Below are positions 24,325-36,202 of a DNA stretch of 64,000 nucleotides, one piece after another. Each line of letters opens with the position of its first letter. Within the stretch, counting starts at the first letter, position 1. The stretch lies in assembly GCF_035222375.1 (NCBI RefSeq), contig NW_026946366.1, positions 2,356,001 to 2,420,000 on the forward strand, in the 5' to 3' direction. Origin of the DNA: Podospora pseudocomata. Lineage: Eukaryota; Ascomycota; Sordariomycetes; Sordariales; Podosporaceae. The translations under genes and the position numbers were made by a program. The notes beneath the pieces are model-generated. The model worked only from the letters and a program-made list of their open reading frames with translations, did no database searches and was not told where the DNA came from.

Positions 24325-25967
24325 CTACTCTTGCTGCCCAGGTGCCTCCTCCCCATACACCCAAGTCAAACCCTTCTTGCCCTCCTTTGTCTTCCTCAAC
24401 AGAATTTCGCTCACAACCACCTCAACACCCTGCTTCTGCCTCCTCTCCCTAACAAAATGTTCCAACACCTCCGCTCTGCTCTTGAACTTGCCCTCGGCCA
24501 CCTTCTGCTCCACCTCCTCCTCGGTAGGCACGCCAAAGTTCTTGAAAGGATACTTGTCGTACGTCTCCTCGCTCAACAGATTAAACTTCGGCCCCTTATC
24601 ATCCACCAAAAAGAACGAACCCACCAGCTCCTTCCAATCCTTCTTCTCAGCAAACCTCTCCAGGCTCGCCGGCTGCCACATCGGAACCCTCCTCGGCTTC
24701 TCCACCAACTTAGCCGTAACCCCCTCGTTAAAATCAGGGTAAGACATAAACTTGGTCGCAATCGAATGCTCCCTCTTGAACGCCTCAGCAATACTCCACG
24801 TCTTCCCAATCCTCATCTGCTTCAACGTAACATGCACCGACGTCGGGCTTCTCAAATGCAACGTGTTCAGCGTCTTCATCGCCCACTCCCCCGTAACCTC
24901 ATTTTTCTCCTCCTCCTTCAAAGCCTGCATAATCTCATCCACCGTGTCAAACCCAAAACACCTATCAATCGCCCTCCTCACCTCCCCCGCAACCGCCATC
25001 GGCTCCTCCCACGGCAGTCCCGTGACAAACTCCTCAATAGTATCATTCACAATCTCCAACCTCCTGCTCATCTGGTCATAGTCCTTAAACCTCAACTCGG
25101 CCAGCCTGCTCTCCAGCGCGTTCAAGCTCGAGCTGTGCAGATAATGCGTCGCAACCCCCGCATAAAAAGCATTCACCCCCTTCAACTGCCCGCTCGTCAG
25201 CGCCAACCAAGTCCCCACCTCCCCCGCCATCCTCGGCAGGAAAAAACTCGCGCCCACGTCGGGAAAAAACCCAATCGTGGTCTCCGGCATAGAAAACACC
25301 GTGTTCTCGGTGGCGATCCTAAAAGGGGCATGAATGCTCAATCCAACCCCACCGCCCATGGTGAACCCGTCCATGAAGGCGATGTATGGCTTGTTGTACG
25401 TGGCGATCAGATGGTTGAGCTTGTACTCTTGGGCAAAGTAGGCAGCCGACTTCGCAGGGCCATCAATGGTAGGGTCTCGGTTCCATTCGACGAGTTGCTG
25501 GACGTCACCACCCGCGCAAAAGCCCTTTCGGCCGGCACCTTTGATGACGATGACGTTGGCCATGTCGGATTTGGACCACTCGAGGAGGCGGGGGGCGATT
25601 TTCCGGATCATGGACCCGTTGAGGGCGTTAAGCTTGCTGGGGCGGTTGAGCTCGATGGTGCGGAGGCCATAGAGGGATTGGAAGAGGACGTCTTCGGGGT
25701 CGTCGTTGGGGCAGGGGTTGAAGTGGGCGAAGGAGGAGGAGGACATCTGGGAGGTGGGTTATTAGTTTACCAGAATAGTGGTAGTGGTGGTGGTGTCGAC
25801 ACTCAGACGAAGGGAGGGGAATGTACCATTCGTGATTGTGGTTGCTGCTGAGGCAGCAGCTTAGCTCTGAGGGGCATGGCGGCGGCGGCTCTGAAGATGG
25901 AGGAGCTTGGTCTGGCGGCAGCGCGACATGGAGCCGCTGCTCTGGCAAGAATCGCCTGGGGAAACAT
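24325..25967 (-). CDS. ehd3: Mitochondrial 3-hydroxyisobutyryl-CoA hydrolase (HIBCH/Ehd3)
   Basis: Two exons: 25967-25827 and 25746-24325, with an 80-base GTACAT...CTAATAAC...CCCAG intron, giving 520 residues. Exon 1 encodes 47 residues beginning MFPQAILARAAAPCRAAARP, rich in Arg and Ala with no acids: a mitochondrial presequence. Exon 2 is the crotonase-fold enzyme: IELNRPSKLNALN, the oxyanion-hole segment GRKGFCAGGDV, MDGFTMGGGVGLSIH, and the HIBCH-type MPETTIGFFPDVGASFFLPR with its catalytic Glu and Asp. The enzyme releases 3-hydroxyisobutyrate from its CoA ester in valine breakdown; the yeast homologue is also reported as a mitoribosome protein. Exon 2 has its own ATG, so a shorter form without the presequence could be made. 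It lies in tandem with the kinase gene upstream. Confidence 0.93.
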
Positions 25968-26332
25968 TTAAAATTTAATTAAAGGCGATTGCCCTCTGGC
26001 GGTGGACTATGAGGGGGGGGGAATCCAGAGTGATAACTGTGCCAACGCCTTTTCTCCCTCGGTTCGGTTCTTCGGTGGTCGTCGTCAAGCTTTCTTCCAA
26101 CAACCACAGCTTTTTGCCAATTGATGACCCGAAGCTGCCCGCGCAAAGCTCAAGCAAGTGTTTCTTTCGGGCCAGGGGCCCCGGTCAGAAGGTGACGTCG
26201 GATGAATTTTTCCGCTAACAGCTGTTGGCCAGCTGCCCCTCACTTACAAGCACATCACTTTCTCCTTTTGGACAGTTTCTTCTTATCAATTGTTCATGAT
26301 GATTTCATACACTCATTCTATGTCCCTAAAAT
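25968..26332. other. Promoter region of the HIBCH-like gene
   Basis: A short region between two minus-strand genes, expected to hold the hydrolase promoter and the 3' end of the kinase transcript. Nothing else seen. Confidence 0.5.
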
Positions 26333-28615
26333 TCAAAGCTTCTCCCACCCGTTCGAATCCTCCTCCAGCTTTTTGATCCCCGCCAAGCCCTGGAAGAAGC
26401 TCGCCAAGCCCCAAGCACCTGGGTCAGGAACTTCCTCAAACCCAGAACCGCCAATGTAGACGGTCCTTCCAAGACTGGCCTTCATCCCTTTGGTGCCCTC
26501 AGCACCAGCAACTGCTGCCTCTGCCGCCTTCTTAACATCTCCTGTCTCCTCAAGAGTGTTGACAAACGGATATAGAGCATCCACAAGTGTGCGATCTCCA
26601 GGCCGAGCTGGTGTGTATTTTGAGAGGGCTTCACAGCTTTGGCGAAGTGCGGCAGCCCAAACCTTGGCTGATGCCTCCTTTTCGCTTTGTGATGTTGTTC
26701 TCAAAGCAGCAACAAGAGCGTTGAGAAAGATGGCGTACAAGGCTCCAGATGTACCGTCCATTTCCATCTCGACCACTGGGATGATGTTGGCAAGGTCTAT
26801 CACAACGTCGCCAGTCAAAGGCTTGCTCGAGAGGTGGCGCAAGATGGCTGTTGCTGTTAGCGCAATGTTTCAACGTCAAGAAATGGTGATAAACTAACCT
26901 TCAGCACCCCTCTTGAGACCAATACCGCAGTCTCCATCACCAACAATAGTATCATACCGCGTCACATCAGGTTCCGCCGCAACCACCGCCTCCAACCCCC
27001 GCGTGAGCACCTCCTGAGCAGCCTTCGCATCGACCCTCAACCCACTCTCGCCTACCTCCTCCCCATTCGATGCATCCTCCTCCCTCGTAGCCTGATTCCT
27101 CTCCTCCCAAGTCAACTTCGATATCTGCGCCGGCCACCCCGTAGCCTCACACTCATCATCCAACAACTCAATCATTCCCGGTCCCCCGATATCCGTATTC
27201 ACCACATTCAACAAACTAACACTAAACCCCAACCCATTCAAGCTCGCCATATACGTCCCACTCAACACCCTCACCGGCTTGATATTCCAGCCCTCACCCA
27301 ACTGCTTCACCACCTCAGCCACAATCCCTCCCAATTCCAGTACACTCACCCCACCCAAGTTATTCACCAACAAAACCACCTCATTCGAATTGACATTCAC
27401 AAAACCCCTCTCCTTGTCATTCCTATCCAGCATCATCCTCAGCATCTTTCCCACCAATTGCTTCAGTTCCATTTTCTCCCTCCCCACCCCGGCCTCATTA
27501 TGGATCCCCATCCCAATCTCAACCTCATCCTCCCCCAACTTCTCCCCCTCCTCCTCCTTATTCACCGCCCGTCCCGGTACATGGACCCGCCCAAGACTAG
27601 CCCCAACACTAACCAAATTCCCCGCCACCAACCTCGCCACCTTTGCAACCTCGTCAAGTTTATATCCCCTCTTCGCCAACGCACCCGCAATCTTGACCAC
27701 CAAGACCGTTCCCGCCACTCCTCGTCTCCCAACCTTCCCACCCTTTGTCCTCCCCACAGCGGCATCATCCCCCACAATCACCATCTCAACTCTCTTCCCA
27801 GCAGCCTTGGCCTTCTCGACAGCGAGCCCAAAATTGAGGACATCGCCCGTGTAATTCATGACAGTAACCAAGGTTTCGGAACTGGGGGGCAGGCGGGAGA
27901 AGAGGCAAGTGCGGATTTGCTCTGCGGAGGGGGAGGCAAAGATTGTGCCTGATACGGCGGCGGATAAGAGGCCGGTGCCGACGAAGCCGGAGAAGGAGGG
28001 TTCATGGCCTGCGCCGCCGCCCGAGACGAGATGGACGCGTTGGGAGGAGGATTTGGAGGAGGGGCGGAGGTAAAGGATTTTGTTTTGGGAGTCGAGGGCT
28101 AGGGAGGGGTTGGTGAGAGTTTGGGAGTGGAGGGAGGTGAGGAGGAGGTGGGTGGGGTTGGGGTCGAAGTGTTTGGAGGACATGGTGGGGGTTGTTGGTT
28201 CAGGTGTAATGGGTGGTGGTGTTGGCTTTTCGTCAGCAACCAGTGGTGAAGGTGGTGACACTGGGCCGTGCTGAGGTGGTGAAGATAAGCTGTGGTATGG
28301 TGGTGGTGGTATTGAGGGTGAGTGAGCAGTTGAATGTGTCGGGGAAGGCGGTATCAAAGCGAGGGGCTCGTCCTCGGAGTCGCTTGCCGAGTTATGGTAA
28401 GAAGTTTCGTCTTCAGATGCCGACAACGTCACAAGACGAGGAGGACAGCGAGGAACCTCCCTTCTCGCGGTATACTCCCTTGTAATCTCTCGATGTCGAC
28501 GTTGTAAAGCAGCCAAACTGTGATGTAACAGCCAGAACGGAAGCCTGCATAAGAAAACGACTGTATCGTAAAGTAATCGGATGTAAACCTTGGGATGCAA
28601 GGAGGAAGGTGGCAT
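26333..28615 (-). CDS. dak: Dihydroxyacetone kinase with N-terminal hydrophobic extension
   Basis: Two exons: 28615-26899 and about 26847-26333, giving about 743 residues. The intron starts GTTAGT. Two acceptors lie 6 bases apart (ends at 26854 and 26848); the inner one gives the conserved GAEAIL join. The DhaK part has SGGGAGHEPSFSGFVGTGLLS, the VGDDAAV loop and GMGIHNEAG, whose His forms the hemiaminal with dihydroxyacetone. The DhaL part has GDGDCG, binding Mg-ATP, and MDGTSGALY. The enzyme makes dihydroxyacetone phosphate in glycerol use and detoxification. The usual start would be residue 145 (MSSKHFDP, ATG at 28183, good ACC context), but 144 in-frame codons precede it without a stop, including a hydrophobic helix (about residues 10-35), an acidic Ser patch and a Pro-rich linker. 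Whether the extension is translated is inferred, not shown. Confidence 0.92.
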
Positions 28616-29261
28616 CAGATTAGTAGCTCAGAAAAATAAAAATAAAAAGTAGGGGTCCTTTAATTAAACCCAGTTCGGGAGAGCTTGCCCGGCCGTTGGG
28701 AAAACGGATGAACCAAAGCTGGATCTATCTTGGCCGATGAGGTAGTTGGTGGGGGTTGTTGTTGAACTGCGGGGCACGACGTCACCTTCTCCTAGCCTTG
28801 CTCGCGGCTAACAGACTCCGGCCCGAGTGAGTTTCTTTCTGGTATATAAAAACGTCCGAACGGTGAGAGGTGTGTCAGCTGTTTTGGTCTTGGTTTGAGG
28901 GAAAAGTTTTAGGAGTGCCGGCAATTATTTTGATGTTCTAGAATTATAATGAGAGTAGGTAAATATTCCGGAAAGCCCAACATCTTTGGTTGCGGCCTGA
29001 TGAAAGTTGATTGATTGGCTTTTAATGCAAGGTACAGCAAGTGTGGCAACAATATATCTCCTGCTTTTTCTTGGAATACATGGACCAATAATAAGCTGTC
29101 TTCGTTTCTTTCTTTTGCTACGCAGACGACCAAAAAAGGGGTATTTACAAAACGAGCAAAAAAGCCAACCCATGTACAACTCAGTTAATTACCTCTCACA
29201 TCCAACCCTCTCTCTATCGCCGTGTTTTGTCTATTCCCGCTATAATATTGAGAAAAACCTC
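28616..29261. other. Promoter region of the dihydroxyacetone kinase gene
   Basis: This 0.65-kb stretch lies between two minus-strand genes and should contain the kinase promoter and the 3' end of the dolichol kinase transcript. TTTAATTAAA-like AT patches occur near 28660. No gene seen. Confidence 0.5.
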
Positions 29262-32002
29262 TCATATCTCCAACCCCCTCACACACCCCCAAAGCACAAC
29301 CGGCACAACAACATTATCATTCCCCCCGGTCAACACCGCCTCCGTCAAGCTCGCCAGCACCGAACAAACCCCCATCCTCGGCGCCTTCTCCCTCCCCCAC
29401 TCCCTATACAACCTCCCAACATCCAACACCCCCATCAAACTCTCATGCCCTCCACCACCATCACCACCACCACCTCCAGTCGTCACAGTCTCCCACCCCC
29501 CCAACCTCAACCACCCCCCTCCAACCCCCAACCCCAAAAACACCGCCCCCGCAAACGCCACACTCCCCTCAATACTCTTCCCCCCTCCCCAAAGCCACTT
29601 CCTATGCCCCCACCTCCTCCCAATCAAACTAGCAGCCGCATCTCCCAACCCAACACACACAACGCCGCTCACCATCGCCAGTTCCCTCTCCCTCACCTCC
29701 CAACCCCTAACATACCCCTCCCCCTCCCTCCCAAGACCAGCAAGCGACAGCCACAACGGAATAGCACAGCCAATCAGCAAAAAAATATGGCTAATCACCA
29801 CCGGCCCCCTCAAATCCCTCCCATCCACATACGGAGTGAGGAATTTCGCAATCGGTCCCGACAAAGGCGGCAGCTGACTCGCTCTGATCAGGTCCAGAAG
29901 TAGAAATATCGCTAGCATGAGTGACAACGCCAAAGCGATGTACGTAGGGTCGATGTAAATCGTAGGCAAGAACATGGCCACCATCATAAAGTGAAATACC
30001 TTTCTTCTCGTGTCCACCTCGCAGACTGGTGATAGACTAAAGACTATGGCGAGGCCGAACGCAATGATCGTCAGCCAGTAGCCGGAGAGGATAAGTCTCG
30101 TGTTGGCTTCTCCAAACGAAAACTGGCGGAGGTGTTGGATCCAGCCCGAGGAGCATTGGACGTCAGAAGGCTCGAGACGAAAAGGGAGGCAGATCCATTT
30201 TTCTAGGTCGTGCTGCACCACCTGGAAGCGGAACTGTGAGAGCCCGCCAAAGAGATAACCCAACGCCCAGCCTATCGGTTCGTTGCCGTCTAGGGCGTAG
30301 TACTGGACGTAGGTCCGGATGCCGAGGAAGATGATGAGGATGATGCTCGTGAGGACGTAGCTCGAGTACATCCACTTGCGTAGGGTGGCTTGCTTATGGG
30401 TGAGAGAAAAGAAGGCGCGCACGCTCGAGGACGCAGAACGTTTGCGGCGGCCGGACGGTGTGCTGCTTTTTGAGCGTGGGCCAGGCTTTCCCGTGGAAGG
30501 GAGAGTGCGCCTCCGAGGTACGCTTTGGCTAGCAGATGGCTCGGCAAAGCTGAGCTTGACAGCACTGGATGGAGCGTCAGGGGTTGGGGGGGGCACGACT
30601 TCGTTTTCGCTGAAGCTGTCTGCCCGGAGGGTGGTGGGCTTGGTGGTAAGCTCTCGATCTGTAGACTGAGCCGAGTCGGAGAACGTGTACGTGAACTCCC
30701 CTGTAGACGATCGCTGCCGGCGGGCGTTTGGTGATGACAGCATCCGTTTTAGCTGCCCGAATCCAAAGCCCCCTTTCGACGGTATCTCGCTCCTCTTGAA
30801 CCGCCACTTTGGCACACGGGCCAGAGAGATCCCCCATTGAATGACGTGACCGCTAAGAACCATGAGACCAATGCCGCCTCCCCATAAAACAGCTTGCAAA
30901 ATAACTGCCTGGGGAGAGGTTGCTAGTAGTAGTAGGTTTATGAGTGCCACCGACAGCAGTTGGAGCTCGGCTACCAAGAGACTGGTCGTGGTAAGATGGT
31001 GCAAGATAAGACACAAAGTCTGGTGTAATGGATACAGCAGGACCAACACTTCAGCTGACATCTCGCCCTGCTGGGATCCTGGGGTTGTTGCCATGAGTCT
31101 GTCCAGAAACAGCGGAGTGCACGAGAACAGCCAGTGACTCGAGCTGAGGCTCTCCCAATACCGCGAACCCGGGAACAGAGCCCTGGGCAATGCTGCTATG
31201 CCGAGAACCAAATTTGGCAATACGACACCCTTCACATTTTGTGCCACCAAAAAGGATATTAGAACTGGCGTAATGAATGGATAGAGAAGTGGTGCTGGAT
31301 CGAACGTTGCCGGAACACGAATCGGCAAAGCCTTGGACGGCGTGTCACGACGGTAAGCCCATAGGGCCAGTCTCAGCGGATACAAAGCAGCTAATCCAAG
31401 CAGCATCGCTATTACAGCAAGAACTTCTGCGGCCATTCTGTTAGCCGGGAGTTACAATATCTGAATCTATTAGGGTACATACTCTTGCCGTATATCCTGA
31501 CATAAGGTTGAGCGTCTGGGTTCAAAACCACGATGCCCCCTTGGAAGCCAAGCAACAACACTTCAGCTATTCTTCGTGTTACTTCCTTGCGCCGGCGCAC
31601 TCTTTCTGCGGCGACCCTCTTTTCGCCATGGTTTATACCCAACGCCGTCTTCCTGCCCTCCTCCTCTAGAACTGCCGGCGAGAGCCAGGGCGTGGATGTT
31701 CCGGAAAGCGGTTCATTCTTTCCACGAAGGCCCTTATGTAGCCTTACTTTTGGTGCGGGCAGACCCTTGAGGAAATGTTCATCGTCGGCTTCGGTCCCGC
31801 TGTCGCTCGGTGGTGTTGAGTCCTTGCCAAGGGAGGGAAACGGCTCGTGGCTCGGAATCAGGCAATCTGACGGTTCTAATAACTCGAAGCTCTGACGGTG
31901 GTAAGGGTGAGGGGACCGAGAGAGGACCCTCAAGGTGTCGAGATCGTCGTCCGCATTTTCAGCGGCGGTTTGGTTTAGTGGGGGTTGCAACTGCTCAGGC
32001 AT
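29262..32002 (-). CDS. sec59: Dolichol kinase (Sec59/DOLK)
   Basis: Two exons: 32002-31483 and 31426-29262, giving about 894 residues. The 56-base intron runs GTATGT ... GGCTAAC ... CCGCAG; this acceptor, not the earlier AACAG, keeps frame. Exon 1 encodes a disordered cytosolic region with a basic stretch (RVRRRKEVTRRIAEVL). Exon 2 encodes many membrane helices split by a Ser-rich cytosolic loop. The C-terminal half carries the CTP-binding signature of the family: DTRRKVFHFMMVAMFLP, VGLGDAAASLIGRRWG, GKSIEGSVAF, and TGGNDNVVVPVVLW near the end. The enzyme phosphorylates dolichol with CTP at the ER, supplying dolichyl phosphate for N-glycans and GPI anchors. It is much longer than yeast Sec59 because of the N-terminal region and the loop. 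An alternative ATG at 32047 would add 15 residues. Confidence 0.92.
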
Positions 32003-34235
32003 GGCCAATCTCGAAGAGCGATCTGGCGCAACATGGGGGTTTTGCAAGAGCTAGGCAGGTTCCGAAGCTGGATTAGATATTGTCCACAGTGTTGAAAACT
32101 GTCGCTGACATGTTTGGCCACCTGGTTAGTCTGCTGGCGCCGTTGACGTTGACGTTGGAGCGTTGTCAGGCGGTTATCACATGCCCGAAAGTAGCTAAGA
32201 GGTGTCCTGTCCGTCCCCTTGAACGCACGATGCAATTACTCCCTGGATCCCGGCGGGCCGTCAAGCCACTGATGACGGGACGGAGGTGGTCATAGCTTCA
32301 AGGGAATTTGACGCGCGATGTGGCTCAGGGGTGGCTTGTGGCTGTGTGTGGAGGGCTTTCAACGACATTCGATTCAAGACATTGCGCTCTGACTGAAGAC
32401 AGTGTTTGATGAGATAAAGGAATTGTGTTTCAGACATTTGAAACCACAGGCAAGGCTCTCTCTCGGCTAGTATCTGTGCTTCTTCAAGCATTGGCAATTT
32501 CTCCTCAAGGCTTTGCTTGGATGGTGGATAATGCTCTGTTTTTAGATGAATACGAGATGAGAGCCTGACACTATAAAAGATAGCAACATTTGATCTCATC
32601 TCGTCAATATCAACACGACGGCAAAAGACTCATCATTACTGGTAATTGTTTCCAAGCACAATCGATGTTGACTCCGACGATAGCGGAGGGCCTATGGTAC
32701 CGGAAAAAGCTCGCATAAAATAATTCTCGTGTCCATGGCGGCTGGGCGAACACCACGTCGGGATACTACAGTCTTTATCAATGACGTTGACGACTTTCCA
32801 GAAATCCACAGTTAGGGTATAGTGTAATTAGCGCAGTTATTAACCAACTTTGTGTCCGTTACCGCCTTGGCTAGCCCAGTATCCGAAGTTGAAACATGTC
32901 GAAATCTGGATGACAGACAGCCGGATTTCCCACCTGTTTTGGGGACACGTGTGTACGCTCTTGGCAGCGGCTCATGAAGAGAAGAAAGCATGCGGTGAAA
33001 CTGCAGCCTCTCTGGCAGTGTCTCTCGCCTGCCGCGTCAACACCTCCCATTTGCGAACTGGTGATTGTCGACAATCGAGGTGGCGCTAGTCCAGACTGCC
33101 AAGAGGTGGAACGGCACATCTTGCTCAGCTCGCTGCACCTCGATTCGGTGGGACAGCCCCGATCGTGAGCCCCCCACCAACCACTCCCGCTGAAGACGAG
33201 GAAAAAAAAGAATGGCTGACAGAAGAGAAGGAGGCTGCAGTCCGAAGGCTGGAGTGGCATCCATCCCGAGCCTCAAATACCAACACGAGGTGAGATACTG
33301 ACCCAATTGCCTGATCAGTCAGCCCTCTGTGAAGCTGTCGAGCCTTTGTGTCTTTTGTCCGGGCGGCCGGGCGGGCGAGAAGGCTCTGTGACTCTGTCAC
33401 TCTCTGTTCTCTTCTGGTTCTGTTCCAGGAGCTCCCTGCCAGGCTGCTCCCGCCCCTGTGGATGTTGGTGGGGACAATTCACACCCCTGCCAGTGCGGCG
33501 TCATCAAGGCTTCTACGAGCTCCCTCTCTGCATTTCAGGAGCCGAACACCTGGATGGTTTTTGTGAAATTCTACCGTCGGATTTATATCCCCAACCAGCC
33601 CAATTGATTATTACCAAACATAACCGCCAACCACCCCCCTCCCCTCCGCCTTCTTTGTCCTGTTGCCACTGCCACGCACATCAGACTCTGCCACAGCGCC
33701 TTCCCAGCCAAGCTGAACATATCAAGCTTTCTGCCGGTGGGGGTGTTGCTTGAGAGATCGGTGAAGGTGGAGCTGTGAGCGGAAATTCGGCAACGTGGAA
33801 GGCTGGTAGCTGGGAAGGCTCAGGTTTTGATACGAGTAAGCTTTTTTCACAGATTGATCCTTTCCTTTTCGTCCACTGTCGAGCAACTTCCGAGACCGAG
33901 AGCCGTCTGTCATACATTTGTCGTAGTGCCTGCCCGGTTTCCCTGCTTAGACTTGGCCTTACCTGATTTCTGCTTGTCTCAACTCCGCAAACCAAACCAA
34001 AACCCCAGACGTTGCATGGACTGGATCACTGGTCGCTGACTGTCTCGTCCAGCACACAACCACACAAGCAGTCTGATACTGGGCATCTCCTAGACTAGTG
34101 CGAGCGATACATCGGCGGCAAGCTTTTCCATAGGTGCGGAGATTCAGCGCCATACATCACGGTGGACTCTTCCTGCAGCTATTCGGCACTCCCCCCCACC
34201 TGATCGTCTCCTCTTCTGCATTATCAAAAACAGCC
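32003..34235. other. Divergent promoter region, no recognised gene
   Basis: 2.2 kb between the dolichol kinase start (minus) and the Ser/Thr-rich protein start (plus). The right end is CT-rich and leader-like. Open frames here (such as 33307-33753) show no family resemblance. A tRNA A-box-like match near 32321 was judged spurious. Confidence 0.5.
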
Positions 34236-35477
34236 ATGAGTCCTTCAAGCCCAGTCGGTGGTAAGCTGCCTTCTTACGAGCCAGTTCCCTCTGTCGACAT
34301 CGACGAGAAGGCTGCCATCCAGACACCAAAGGATCTCGAGGACGGCCAACCACAACCTCGACGCAAAACCATGACTTTCTGCCGAAGAGCCATGTTGGTC
34401 TTGGGCCTCACATGGCTGGTGTTGACCGGTGTGGCCATGGCCGGCCCTCACCCGCGGTGGAAGATGCCGTGCCATCAGGCCGAAGGCCAGCAAGAGGTCG
34501 CCGATGCCTCAAGGGATTCATCATTCTCAACTCTACTGAACGCGGCATCGCCCAAGTCTCTTCACGACCTTCTCCACCGGTACTTCCCCGAGAAGTTCCA
34601 GGACGGTGTCTGGCCATCGGAGCGCGATGCCGTTGCGGCCGTTCACCAAGCCAATGCGGCTCTGGCAACGTCCATTGTCCAACTGGCCAAGCGGGACGCG
34701 AACTCGACCTCGAGCGAAACCTCCACTAGCGTGCCTGAACCCGAGCCCACAACTTCAACGTCCTCTAGTTCTGTGCCCCCAGTTGAGACCACCACCACCA
34801 CCACCACCACCACCCCAACCAGCACCTCGGCCATCACTCCCAGCAGCAAGCCGTCTCCCACGCCCACTCCCGAGCCTACTCCTACTACACAACCTGGTAC
34901 GTCCCTCACGAGTCCCACAGGGAACACTCTTCCCCCGGATGACCCTTCTTCTTCTGTGCCGCGGACGACTGTTGGTGCGTCTTCCACCTCTATGGCTTCG
35001 TCGTCCTCTTCGTCGTTGTCGTCGTCCTCTTCATCGCAGGTGTTGTCTTCTGCGGTTGATGGAGGTACGTTCGGCTTTTTAATTCTCGACGTTTTGCTCG
35101 ACGTTTTGCTCGACGTTTTGCTCGTTGATATGAATTTGGAGTGATTGCTAATAGTCCTCATAGAAACGACTTTGACGACCTCTACCATCCTGCCTGATGA
35201 GGAGACGTCTACTTCTACACCTCCTCCCAACACGAGCAACACGAGACGTACCTCTAGCTCTATCGTCACCACTTTCACTCAGACCTCCAATGGCAATGTC
35301 ATCACTGTCACATCGACGACTTTTGTCTATGACATCCCGGTAGAGACGACGCCAGCGGGTGCTGAGGAGCCGACTGTTACCCCTAGCCTCCAGAACGGGG
35401 CTCCCGGGATGCAGAAGCAGCAAAAGGGGTCGTTGTTGGCGGGCGTTATTGCTGCGATGGGCATGTTTCTGATTTAG
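34236..35477 (+). CDS. Ser/Thr-rich surface protein with N-terminal membrane anchor and GPI-like tail
   Basis: Two exons: 34236-35064 and 35164-35477, giving 380 residues; the intron is GTACGT...CTCATAG. Residues 1-50 are a hydrophilic, probably cytosolic tail; residues about 52-70 are a strong hydrophobic segment (signal anchor or late signal peptide). A helical region follows, with DLLHRYFPEKFQDGVWPSERD, then about 180 residues of Ser/Thr/Pro low complexity that would be heavily O-mannosylated. The last 15 residues (SLLAGVIAAMGMFLI) are hydrophobic, as in GPI-attachment signals. The FTQTSNGNVITVTSTTFV segment resembles repeats of fungal wall adhesins. Function unknown; a cell-surface role is inferred. 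An upstream in-frame reading begins at 34134 but the 34236 ATG (cagccATGag) is preferred. Confidence 0.8.
35085..35120. repeat. Three tandem 12-base repeats inside an intron
   Basis: CTCGACGTTTTG is repeated three times exactly, then breaks off at CTCGTTG. It lies wholly inside the intron of the Ser/Thr-rich protein gene, 20 bases after the donor. Confidence 0.97.
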
Positions 35478-36202
35478 TGGGTGGAATTGGTGCGAACACA
35501 AACCGGGTGGGAATGGGGGCCCCCTGTTTGTTTCCTGGCGGGCATTGAGCTGGGGTGCTTCATGGTGGCGGCTCTTTTCTTTCTGATGGTGGTTCTTTTC
35601 TTTCTGTCGTTCTGCATCGCAATGGGTCTTGGTTTTATTTTCAGGGTCTTGGGGTTCATCATTTCTTGTTTTCTTGGCGAGCCGTACTGCGTCATTCACG
35701 GCCGGCGCAGGCATCACATTCATTACGGGAGGGATATACACATGGTAACAAAAGGGAAACATATGGCATAGATGGAACACAAACACATGCACAGAGAGAG
35801 AGAAGGGAGGGAATGTACATATATACGGGTATTATAATTGGTGGATTAGAGGGATCAATGGATGGGTAGGGAGCAGCTTTTGCTGTAGCTATGCTGACAT
35901 GATGATAGAGGAATACTATTGACATTACAAAAAGAGACATGAGTGAGATTGTGATCCTACGAATTATATCTCTCTCCATCATTCGAATCCCTAGCCTCTG
36001 CCATGTTTTGGAACTCCAAAAGTATAGGTAGTGATTGCGCATGATCTCGCTTTATTTATTATGGCCGCTATGAGAGTGATTTTGGGTATCGAAAATAGCA
36101 TGGAGAAGTAATGTAAACAAGGTGTCTCTGGTGAATGTCTCGAGTTGGAATTGTGCCCCCTTTTTTTCCCGGACATTCAACAACAAACAGGCGTGATGTG
36201 AT
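35478..36202. other. Convergent 3' region
   Basis: Two genes end into this stretch. It is low in complexity (TTCTTTCTG repeats near 35575, AGAGAGAG near 35795). No gene seen. Confidence 0.55.

Noticed and set aside
24331-25851. 506-codon open frame on the plus strand
   Set aside because: It is antisense to the HIBCH-like enzyme, whose motifs and presequence are clear; the plus-strand product is Arg/Leu/Pro-rich without family features.
27279-27952. Two plus-strand frames of 164-191 codons
   Set aside because: Antisense to the dihydroxyacetone kinase domain.
29007-29903. 298-codon plus-strand frame
   Set aside because: Antisense to the end of dolichol kinase; Pro/His/Asn-rich shadow composition.
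32321-32385. tRNA-like A and B boxes
   Set aside because: TGGCTCAGGGG and CATTCGATTCA occur, but no acceptor or anticodon stem can be formed.
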